Part shown: positions 1 through 5,333 of the stretch, in pieces
Numbering within the stretch: position 1 is the stretch's first letter
Layout of the letters: each line of letters begins with the position of its first letter
Origin: Lachnospiraceae bacterium
Lineage (GTDB): Bacteria; Bacillota_A; Clostridia; Lachnospirales; Lachnospiraceae
NCBI GenBank assembly: GCA_017652545.1
Contig: JAGCAV010000202.1
Coordinates: forward strand, 1-5,333
Direction: 5' to 3'
DNA: 5,333 nt
Made by a program: the position numbers and the translations under genes
The notes under the pieces: model-generated
Told to the model about the DNA's origin: nothing
The model's input: only the letters and a program-made list of their open reading frames with translations
The model's database searches: none

Positions 1-1493
1 AATGGCGTGGCTTTGCGGATACGATGTACGATTATTCCCGCTGGCTGAAGATCATGATGACACTCGGAAAGTTCGTCATGAAGCCGCGCAATGTAAAGGC
101 AATGTTCCGCTACCGCTGGATGGCCAACTATCTGGCCGTGCCGATGATGGTGGACCGTCATACACAGGGCCTGCGGGGCGAGTACCTGCGGATGTGCCAT
201 GAGGAGCAGGACCTGATCATCGACGATGTGGCGAAACTCCTCGACAACCTTTTCAGAGGTGACAGGCGCCTGGGGAATGACACGGAATTTTCAAAAAAGG
301 TTGTCCTTGTGGATGAAAACGAGATGACGGCTGTCATGATGGGCTTCCCGAATCTCAAGTGTTTAAGCCGCGAAACCCCCTCGACCTACGTCTCCGTCCT
401 GCTCAACCAGCATGCCGCGGAACACTACATCGATGTTGCGCAGGAATTCGGTCTCGCAGGCGATGTCTGCCCGATGCCGGAGGCGGAGGCAGGCGTATCG
501 ATCGACGATGACGCGCCGGTCCTGGGCGCCTGCGCGATCCAGTGCAACACGACCTGCGACGGCTCCCTTCTCGGAAACGGCGTCATCTCCAGAAGGCTTG
601 AGAAGGAGGACGGCATCCCCGTGTTCCAGCTGGCCGCTCCGCTCCGCCACCGGGAGGACGATGTGCAGGAGTACGCCGCGCAGGAGATCCGGAACGCCAT
701 CGCTTTCATAGAAGAACACACCGGTGAAAAATGGGACTGGGATGCCTATTTCGAGTGCGCGCGCCGCGTCAACTACGCGACGGAATGCCGGCGCGAATGG
801 CTGGAGATGAACCGCACACCGTATCCGCAGGTCTTCGGCTCAAACCTCGCACTGTATACCGAGACCAACTATATGGCCATCTGCGGCAGGGTTCCGGATT
901 TTGAGCGTGCGGACCGCCGGATCACGGCGCTTGCCCGGAAAGCCTACGCGAAAAAGAAAATGGCCGCGAAGGAATACCGGCACCGTGCCATCATCTGGGG
1001 TGTCCAGTCGCACTACTACATGGACTTCCTGGTCTGGCTTCTGAACTGCTGGGGCATTGTCCCGCTGACAGACATGCTCTCCATGGTCTCAACGCGCAAA
1101 CTCAAAGAGGAGGATACGCCCGAGAACCGTGAGACAGCGTTTTACGATATGGCCTGGCTGACCGAAAACATGATCATGCGCAACCGGACGCACGGCGGCT
1201 ACAAGGTCCTGCTCGACGAACTCTGGGAATTCGTCGAGATGTTCAATGCGGATATGGTCATCCTCTGGGAGCATATGAGCTGCAAAGCCCTGACAGGCAT
1301 GCACGGCATGTTTGAGGAAAAAGCCCGTGAAAAGGGCATCCCCCTCATCTGGGTACAGCATGATCTGTTCGATCCGCGCATCATCTCCCGCCAGGGCGTG
1401 CGCGACCAGATCAATACCTACATGCGCACGGTCATGAACGAGGAACCGATCGATCCGTCGCTGGAAATCCTTCCCGACGAACAGTCCTGGTAA
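1..1493 (+). CDS. 2-hydroxyacyl-CoA dehydratase family protein (HgdB/FldB-like subunit), 5' partial
   Basis: The frame is open from the first complete codon (base 3, reading W-R-G-F-A-D-T before the first Met at base 24) to TAA at 1491-1493, so at least 496 residues are visible. No good ribosome binding site precedes the Met at 24, so the gene probably begins outside the window. The family splits water from 2-hydroxyacyl-CoA, or does other hard reductions, with a [4Fe-4S] or double-cubane cluster in the cytoplasm. Numbering from Met24, candidate cluster ligands are C149 (DVCPMP), C174/C178 (CNTTCDG) and C420 (HMSCKALTG). They are spaced like the three conserved cysteines of the family. The C-terminal stretch at about 438-470 (GIPLIWVQHD, then R-x-G-V-R-D-Q-I) matches the family's conserved end. 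At about 500 residues it is longer than typical HgdB/FldB subunits (about 380-430). The family call is strong, but the substrate cannot be assigned. A partner subunit and activator would be expected upstream. Confidence 0.87.
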   Translation, partial: WRGFADTMYDYSRWLKIMMTLGKFVMKPRNVKAMFRYRWMANYLAVPMMVDRHTQGLRGEYLRMCHEEQDLIIDDVAKLLDNLFRGDRRLGNDTEFSKKVVLVDENEMTAVMMGFPNLKCLSRETPSTYVSVLLNQHAAEHYIDVAQEFGLAGDVCPMPEAEAGVSIDDDAPVLGACAIQCNTTCDGSLLGNGVISRRLEKEDGIPVFQLAAPLRHREDDVQEYAAQEIRNAIAFIEEHTGEKWDWDAYFECARRVNYATECRREWLEMNRTPYPQVFGSNLALYTETNYMAICGRVPDFERADRRITALARKAYAKKKMAAKEYRHRAIIWGVQSHYYMDFLVWLLNCWGIVPLTDMLSMVSTRKLKEEDTPENRETAFYDMAWLTENMIMRNRTHGGYKVLLDELWEFVEMFNADMVILWEHMSCKALTGMHGMFEEKAREKGIPLIWVQHDLFDPRIISRQGVRDQINTYMRTVMNEEPIDPSLEILPDEQSW

Positions 1494-1497
1494 ACAG

Positions 1498-1505
1498 AAA
1501 GGAAG
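1498..1505 (+). promoter_or_regulatory. Ribosome binding site of the 55-residue membrane protein
   Basis: The sequence AAAGGAAG lies 7 nt before the ATG at 1513 and just after the stop of the dehydratase gene at 1493. It is one mismatch away from AAGGAG. Its good spacing is the main non-homology reason to believe that the short reading frame behind it is translated. Confidence 0.65.
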
Positions 1506-1512
1506 TCACGAC

Positions 1513-1680
1513 ATGTCCAAACCGCTCAAGCTGCTGCTGAAACTGCTGTTTATCTTACTGGGTTTCTTCGCAGTGACATTTACCGTATATATTTTCAATC
1601 TTGATATGAAGCTGACGGCCGCGATCGAGCCGTTCCTGCTCCGTCACTATGACAGGGTCAAACGGGACACGCACCTGTAA
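1513..1680 (+). CDS. Small single-pass membrane protein, 55 residues
   Basis: This frame runs from ATG at 1513 to TAA at 1678-1680 and encodes 55 residues. Residues 1-10 carry three lysines (K3, K6, K10). Residues 11-28 are an unbroken hydrophobic stretch rich in Leu, Phe and Val, enough for one membrane helix. It is followed by F-N-L-D-M-K-L at 28-34 and a charged tail with H-Y-D-R at 45-48 and K-R-D at 50-52. Charge counting favours the N-terminus inside. There is no signal peptidase site or lipobox, so it is a membrane anchor rather than an exported protein. It lies 19 nt after the dehydratase gene and 65 nt before the flavoprotein gene, so it is very likely co-transcribed. I do not recognise a named family. 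A role as a tether or small subunit for the neighbouring redox proteins is inference from position only. Confidence 0.72.
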   Translation: MSKPLKLLLKLLFILLGFFAVTFTVYIFNLDMKLTAAIEPFLLRHYDRVKRDTHL

Positions 1681-1730
1681 CAAAGGCGTACCAGCACAGG
1701 TTATTTATGGAGAACATTTCAAATATAAAG

Positions 1731-1736
1731 AAGGAG
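1731..1736 (+). promoter_or_regulatory. Ribosome binding site that decides the flavoprotein start
   Basis: AAGGAG at 1731-1736 lies 9 nt before the in-frame ATG at 1746. This makes 1746 a better start than the in-frame ATG at 1707, which has only a weak AGG upstream and would read through this site. A second, out-of-frame ATG at 1742 is 5 nt from the same site. It opens a three-residue frame (ATG TAT GGC TAA, 1742-1753) that overlaps the real start codon. Confidence 0.7.
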
Positions 1737-1745
1737 AAACAATGT

Positions 1746-4535
1746 ATGGCTAAAACTCTGACCCGCGATCAGAAAATCTTCAAACTGGGGAAGATCATCA
1801 CAGACCGGGCAACAGTTCTGCTCGGCAGGGAAAAAATTTCGACCGAGTCGCCGGAATACTGGGGAATCGACTGCGGCCTGCAGTATGCGGAGCGCCGGTA
1901 CGGCAAGGAAATCGCTGATGACTGTCTGGATCTTGCTCTGAAGATGGGTAAGCGCAAGCCCAAAACCTTCGCACAGCTGAAACAGCTGAGCGGCTATGAC
2001 GACAAGCACCTGGAAACCGTTCTTGAAGCCCTCTGTCAGGCGAGCCTGGTGGAATGGCACTTTGAGAACCTTGACGGCAAGAACCCGAACCATGAAAAGC
2101 GCTGGGTCCTGGACATGTTCGTACCCGGCAGCGCCGAGATCATGACCATGCGTCCGGAGATCTCTCCCGTGACGCCGCAGGTCGCGGATTTCTTTGAGCG
2201 CATGACGTACCTGCCTCTTGCCGGGATCACACAGATGGTTCCTCCCGGAGGCGCCGGAATCGGCATGCACGTCATTCCGGTCGAACAGGCTATTCCCGCA
2301 AACTGTGAATCTCTCGACATTGAACACCTGTCTCACTGGCTGAAAAAATATGAGGGCCATATCGGCGTCGGCATCTGTTCCTGCCGGAAGCAGCAGCGGA
2401 TCCGCGGAGAGGGCTCAGGCGATATCGAACAGTACTGGTGCATCGGCGTCGGTGACTTTGCCGACTACTGCCGTGAGACCGGCATGGGGCATGACATCAC
2501 ATATGAAGAGGCCCTGGAGATCCTTCACAAAGCCGAGGAAAAGGGCTATGTCCACCAGATCACCAATATCGACGGCGAGAACAAGATCTTCGGTCTGTGC
2601 AACTGCGCGGTCGGCGTATGCAACGCGCTTCGCACCTCCCAGCTGTTCAACACACCGAATATGTCCCGCTCGGCCTATGTATCCGAAGTGAACCCGGAAA
2701 ACTGCGTCGCCTGCGGCAAGTGTGTGGAAGTCTGTCCGGCAGGCGCTGTCCGTCTGGGCCAGAAGCTGTGCACTAAACACGGCGAGATCGAATATCCGAA
2801 GCAGGATCTTCCCGATGACCATGTCTGGGGTGAGGACAGATGGAACTGGAACTATAAGAACGAAAACGGCGTGATCCAGACCTGGCCGACCGGTACGGCG
2901 CCCTGCAAGGCGGCATGTCCGCTGCACATCGCCATCCAGGGTTACATCAAGATGGCGAGTGAGGGAAAATACCGTGAAGCGCTTGAACTGATCAAGCGTG
3001 ACAATCCGTTCCCGGCTGTATGCGGCGCGATCTGCCACAAATACTGCGAACTTGAATGCACAAGGAATACCGTGGATGATCCGCTCGCGATCGATGACAT
3101 CAAGCAGTTCATCGCAGCACAGGATCTGAAAGCGGAATACCGCTATGTACCCCCGATGCTCTCCACGACCAGGGAGAAATTTGACCAGAAGATCGCCATC
3201 ATCGGCTCCGGCCCCGCCGGCCTTGCCTGTGCCTATTTCCTCGCGATCGAAGGATATTCACCGGTCGTGTTCGAGAAGGCAGACGTTCCGGGCGGCATGA
3301 TGACGCTTGGCATTCCGAATTTCCGTCTTGAGAAGGAAGTCGTGAACGCCGAGATCGACATTCTGCGTGAAATGGGCGTTGAGATCCGCTGCGGCATCGA
3401 AGTCGGCAAGGATGTCACGATCCCCGAGCTTCGCGAACAGGGATTCAAAGGCTTCTTCGCGGCTGTCGGTCTCCAGAACGGCGGCAGGATGAATATTCCG
3501 GGCGAGGATGCCGAAAACGTCATGGCAGGTGTTGATTATGTGAAGCAGGTCAACCTGGGCACCGCAAAACCGCTTTCCGGAAATGTTGTGGTCATCGGCG
3601 GCGGCAACATCGGTGCCGATATCGCCCGTACCGCTGTCCGCCAGGGCGCCGGAAAGGTTCACCTGTACTGTCTCGAAGCCTATGACGAGATGCCGATGGG
3701 CGAGGAAGACAGGACACTCTGCGAGCAGGACGGAATCGAGATCCACGCAGGCTGGGGACAGACAGAAATTATGGCTGAAGACGGCAAATGCGCCGGCATC
3801 AAATTCCGCAAATGTGTCTCCGTCAAGAACGCCGAAGGCCGCTTCGATCCGAAATTTGATGACAGCGAGGTCACAGAGGAAGCCTGTGAGACCGTACTCT
3901 TCTGCATCGGCCAGCGGGTCGACTGGAGAGAACTGCTCACCGGGACGAAGGTGGAATTCAACCGCAACGGCACCGCCATCGCGGATCCTGTCACCCTGCA
4001 GACCGCGGAGCCGGATATCTTTGTCGGCGGTGATGCGTATCTCGGACAGAAGTTTGTCGTTGACGCGATCGCGACAGGACGCGAGGGTGCCGTATCTCTG
4101 CACCGCTTCGTCAACGAGGGACAGTCCCTTACGATCCACCGCAACACAAGGCAGTTCACGCCGCTGAACAAGGATGATATCCTGCTCGAGCCGGAGGCCT
4201 ACAGAAAGCCGAAGCGCGCCGTCAAGGGTGTCGACAAATCCAAAGTCCTCACCATGAACGATGAGCGGCTCATCTTTACCGAGGAGCAGATCAAATCCGA
4301 GGCATCCAGGTGCCTGAGCTGCGGACGCAGCGTCGTGGATACAAACAAATGTCTGGGCTGCGGCATGTGCACGGTCCAGTGCAAGTTCGACGCGATCCAC
4401 CTGACCCGCGCCATGGGCGACGCCTACTCGAAGATGATCCCTGCGGAAGATAAGTTCAAGGCGATCGGTGCCTATGCCGCAAAGAGAAGCATCAGGATCG
4501 CAAAAAGGAAGAAGGCTGATAAAGCCGCCAGATAA
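1746..4535 (+). CDS. Multi-cluster iron-sulfur flavoprotein: ferredoxin segments around a GltD/NfnB-like FAD/NAD(P) oxidoreductase
   Basis: Predicted cytoplasmic electron-transfer flavoenzyme of 929 residues. Residues 72-125 look like a small winged-helix-type fold. Residues 205-292 form a cysteine-rich domain (C211-x-C213-R, C232, C285-x-C287, C292) that could hold a cluster. A ferredoxin motif follows at C320/C323/C326/C330-P. Residues 385-455 match the Fer4_20 domain of glutamate synthase small subunits (C387, C391, C426, C430, C434, C438). The FAD Rossmann motif GSGPAG is at 487-492, the NAD(P) motif GGGNIG at 618-623, and the closing FAD motif GGDA at 761-764 is followed by V-V-D-A-I-A-T-G-R-E. 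A C-terminal ferredoxin motif lies at C869/C872/C875/C879, preceded by C856/C859. After the NAD motif the usual GltD 'YRR' is replaced by Y-C-L-E, which suggests NADH rather than NADPH (inference). It sits between a dehydratase-family enzyme and a HypA-like gene, so an electron-supply role fits. Exact partners are unknown. The start at 1746 is chosen by the AAGGAG site. Confidence 0.9.
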   Translation: MAKTLTRDQKIFKLGKIITDRATVLLGREKISTESPEYWGIDCGLQYAERRYGKEIADDCLDLALKMGKRKPKTFAQLKQLSGYDDKHLETVLEALCQASLVEWHFENLDGKNPNHEKRWVLDMFVPGSAEIMTMRPEISPVTPQVADFFERMTYLPLAGITQMVPPGGAGIGMHVIPVEQAIPANCESLDIEHLSHWLKKYEGHIGVGICSCRKQQRIRGEGSGDIEQYWCIGVGDFADYCRETGMGHDITYEEALEILHKAEEKGYVHQITNIDGENKIFGLCNCAVGVCNALRTSQLFNTPNMSRSAYVSEVNPENCVACGKCVEVCPAGAVRLGQKLCTKHGEIEYPKQDLPDDHVWGEDRWNWNYKNENGVIQTWPTGTAPCKAACPLHIAIQGYIKMASEGKYREALELIKRDNPFPAVCGAICHKYCELECTRNTVDDPLAIDDIKQFIAAQDLKAEYRYVPPMLSTTREKFDQKIAIIGSGPAGLACAYFLAIEGYSPVVFEKADVPGGMMTLGIPNFRLEKEVVNAEIDILREMGVEIRCGIEVGKDVTIPELREQGFKGFFAAVGLQNGGRMNIPGEDAENVMAGVDYVKQVNLGTAKPLSGNVVVIGGGNIGADIARTAVRQGAGKVHLYCLEAYDEMPMGEEDRTLCEQDGIEIHAGWGQTEIMAEDGKCAGIKFRKCVSVKNAEGRFDPKFDDSEVTEEACETVLFCIGQRVDWRELLTGTKVEFNRNGTAIADPVTLQTAEPDIFVGGDAYLGQKFVVDAIATGREGAVSLHRFVNEGQSLTIHRNTRQFTPLNKDDILLEPEAYRKPKRAVKGVDKSKVLTMNDERLIFTEEQIKSEASRCLSCGRSVVDTNKCLGCGMCTVQCKFDAIHLTRAMGDAYSKMIPAEDKFKAIGAYAAKRSIRIAKRKKADKAAR

Positions 4536-4542
4536 CCGGATC

Positions 4543-4549
4543 GGGGAGG
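4543..4549 (+). promoter_or_regulatory. Ribosome binding site of the HypA-like gene
   Basis: GGGGAGG lies 6 nt before the ATG at 4556, in the 20-nt gap after the flavoprotein stop codon (4533-4535). The short gap and strong site support translation from the same mRNA as the flavoprotein. Confidence 0.7.
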
Positions 4550-4555
4550 GACCAT

Positions 4556-4900
4556 ATGCACGAGCTGGGACTTGTCAACTATGTCGTCAAGGAAGTCACC
4601 GCCATAGCTGAAGAAAACAAGGTGGATAAAATCTATTCCGTCACGCTTGAATTCGGAGAAGTCTCCGGCATCGTCCCCTCCTACCTCTACAGCTACTGGG
4701 ACTGGTACACCAAAAAGTTCCCCCTCTTCACGGGGACAAAACTGAAGTGTGAGACGATCCCCGCGATCACATGGTGCGACAGCTGCAGGCAGACCTATCC
4801 GACTGTGAAATACGGAAAGACCTGCCCGTACTGCGGCAGCGGCAGCACGTGGCTGCAGCAGGGAAATGAGATGAATATCAAGGAAATTGAGGTCGAATGA
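4556..4900 (+). CDS. hypA: HypA/HybF-family nickel/zinc metallochaperone
   Basis: The gene encodes 114 residues, the usual length for HypA. HypA binds nickel through the N-terminal Met-His-Glu and a structural zinc through two CxxC pairs, and passes nickel to [NiFe]-hydrogenase large subunits together with HypB. Here M1-H2-E3 is intact. The zinc motif is C74-x-x-C77 and C90-P-Y-C93-G-S, and the end G-N-E-M-N-I-K-E-I-E-V matches the family's closing strand. The middle (about 41-56, rich in Tyr, Trp and Phe) is more aromatic than in classical HypA. No hypB or hydrogenase gene is visible in the window. It lies 20 nt after the flavoprotein gene, and its last codon overlaps an ATG (ATGA at 4897-4900). 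The family call is firm. That its client is a hydrogenase is not supported by this context: it may serve the redox system encoded here or work in trans. Confidence 0.9.
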   Translation: MHELGLVNYVVKEVTAIAEENKVDKIYSVTLEFGEVSGIVPSYLYSYWDWYTKKFPLFTGTKLKCETIPAITWCDSCRQTYPTVKYGKTCPYCGSGSTWLQQGNEMNIKEIEVE

Positions 4901-4920
4901 TGCACATCATTCGGGACCGA

Positions 4921-4926
4921 AAGGAG
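4921..4926 (+). promoter_or_regulatory. Ribosome binding site that decides the start of the small HTH protein
   Basis: AAGGAG lies 6 nt before the ATG at 4933. The in-frame upstream ATG at 4897 overlaps the HypA stop codon as ATGA, but reading from it would translate through this site and add twelve residues (MMHIIRDRKEKP) that look like non-coding sequence. The start at 4933 is preferred. Confidence 0.65.
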
Positions 4927-4932
4927 AAACCG

Positions 4933-5124
4933 ATGACAAATCAGGAAATGCGCGAGCTCAAAAAACAGCTCGGGATCATCGATTACAAGATCAACTATAA
5001 GACCGGCGTCCATCTGGGTGTGATCGAGGATTTCTTTTCAGGAAAGACAGAAGATCTGGCCCCGGCTGATCGTCAGAAAATCGAGAAAGTGTTAAGCGCC
5101 GAGCTCAGAAAAAAGAAAGGGTGA
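4933..5124 (+). CDS. Small Cro/XRE-like helix-turn-helix protein, 63 residues
   Basis: This frame encodes 63 residues from ATG at 4933 to TGA at 5122-5124. It reads as a compact all-helical domain: a charged first helix (about 4-13), then L-G-I-I-D-Y-K-I (13-20), a turn at T-G-V (24-26), a probable recognition helix (27-35), S-G-K (36-38), and a last amphipathic helix (45-60) ending in a lysine-rich tail. The order L-G-x-x-x-Y-K-I, T-G-V, then F-x-S-G-K resembles Cro/C1-type (XRE) DNA-binding domains. It also resembles the short HTH segments found before other domains in Clostridia proteins. It has no second domain, no cysteines and no membrane segment. It is last in the operon, 32 nt after hypA and 36 nt before the terminator, so it could be a local regulator. 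The fold is likely, but DNA binding and target are inference. Confidence 0.72.
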   Translation: MTNQEMRELKKQLGIIDYKINYKTGVHLGVIEDFFSGKTEDLAPADRQKIEKVLSAELRKKKG

Positions 5125-5160
5125 GGGGCAGGCTCAGGAAAAAGATGGGCTGAAGATTGC

Positions 5161-5192
5161 AGGAGATGCCGCGGATGCGGCATCTCCTTTTT
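5161..5192 (+). terminator. Rho-independent terminator at the operon end
   Basis: There is a perfect 12-bp stem (5161-5172 pairing with 5177-5188), a four-base loop GGAT (5173-5176) and a run of five T (5188-5192). The stem is GC-rich next to the loop. It lies 36 nt after the stop of the last gene and marks the 3' end of the transcript. The opposite strand has no matching T-run next to the stem, so it acts mainly in the + direction. Confidence 0.93.
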
Positions 5193-5333
5193 GTCACTAA
5201 TAGAAAGGTTCTCGTGAGTTTTGGTTGGATTCCCGGACGGCAGAATAATCTTACATGTATACCGAGACGATCAACATCAGGGGACGGGCCGGTGATTTCC
5301 TCACGGGTCAGAACATTTTCTTACGCGCGAACT
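5193..5333. other. Downstream intergenic stretch, no supported gene
   Basis: These 141 bases follow the terminator. Two + strand frames stay open to the window end. One begins with GTG at 5214 behind GAAAGG, and the other with ATG at 5255 without a ribosome binding site. Both products are short, and the first is arginine/serine-rich and unlike a normal protein start. I see no tRNA, repeat or riboswitch fold. The stretch is most likely the upstream region of the next gene. Confidence 0.5.
5221..5249 (+). promoter_or_regulatory. Weak sigma-70-type promoter candidate
   Basis: TTGGTT at 5221-5226 and AATAAT at 5244-5249 are 17 nt apart, the ideal spacing. The -10 box matches the consensus at five of six bases, but the -35 box matches at only three or four. 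It lies just after the operon terminator, where a promoter for the next gene is expected. A chance match is quite possible. Confidence 0.25.

Noticed and set aside
2..202. A 66-codon + strand frame at the window start
   Set aside because: It overlaps the dehydratase frame, which has clear family motifs, and its product is low-complexity without a ribosome binding site.
1707..1745. In-frame upstream start of the flavoprotein at 1707
   Set aside because: It has only a weak AGG before it and would translate through the AAGGAG site. The resulting 13 extra residues are lysine/asparagine-rich and unlike a family N-terminus.
1719..3038. Minus-strand frames of about 207 and 213 codons (1719-2360 and 2415-3038)
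   Set aside because: They are shadows of the flavoprotein gene, without ribosome binding sites or protein-like composition.
3258..4400. A 380-codon open frame on the minus strand inside the flavoprotein gene
   Set aside because: It lies fully antisense to a gene with clear FAD and NAD motifs. Its translation shows no recognisable motif, and long antisense frames are common in GC-rich coding DNA.
4897..4932. ATGA overlap as the start of the HTH gene
   Set aside because: The overlap suggests coupling, but a strong AAGGAG lies 6 nt before the ATG at 4933 and the extra residues do not fit the domain.
5214..5333. Open frames from GTG 5214 or ATG 5255 to the window end
   Set aside because: They have only 40 and 26 codons, no recognisable protein start and, for 5255, no ribosome binding site. 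They cannot be supported without downstream sequence.
1..5333. CRISPR array, transposon ends, tRNA or rRNA
   Set aside because: I saw no regularly spaced repeats, no terminal inverted repeats with a transposase frame, and no cloverleaf or rRNA-like segments. Coding sequence fills nearly the whole window.

Overview
The window looks like chromosomal DNA of a strictly anaerobic bacterium, most likely a Bacillota/Clostridia member (a Lachnospiraceae-like gut anaerobe is my best guess). The reasons are strong AAGGAG-type ribosome binding sites, tightly packed co-directional genes, oxygen-sensitive enzyme families (2-hydroxyacyl-CoA dehydratase family, many Fe-S cysteine motifs), and a short perfect-stem intrinsic terminator. 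GC content is moderate to high by eye. The taxonomic call is inference.

Layout, all on the + strand. (1) 1-1493: a 5'-truncated 2-hydroxyacyl-CoA dehydratase family subunit (HgdB/FldB-like, Fe-S). (2) 1513-1680: a 55-residue single-pass membrane microprotein missing from a simple long-ORF view. (3) 1746-4535: a 929-residue iron-sulfur flavoprotein with an N-terminal cysteine-rich domain, a ferredoxin segment, a GltD/NfnB-like Fe-S + FAD + NAD(P) module and a C-terminal ferredoxin segment. (4) 4556-4900: a HypA-family nickel/zinc metallochaperone. (5) 4933-5124: a 63-residue Cro/XRE-like helix-turn-helix protein. (6) 5161-5192: an intrinsic terminator that closes the unit. The last 140 bases hold no gene I can support, only a weak promoter-like pair that may serve the next gene.

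The intergenic gaps are 19, 65, 20 and 32 nt with no internal terminator seen, so the five genes read as the 3' part of one operon. A working model (inference) is that the flavoprotein takes electrons from NAD(P)H or ferredoxin and feeds a low-potential Fe-S reductase/dehydratase of the 2-hydroxyacyl-CoA dehydratase superfamily. The HypA-like protein would serve metal delivery and the small membrane protein would tether or organise the complex. No hydrogenase, urease, CoA transferase or dehydratase activator gene is visible here. The substrate is therefore unknown, and the system may be a dehydratase-superfamily redox enzyme different from the classical amino-acid fermentation enzymes.
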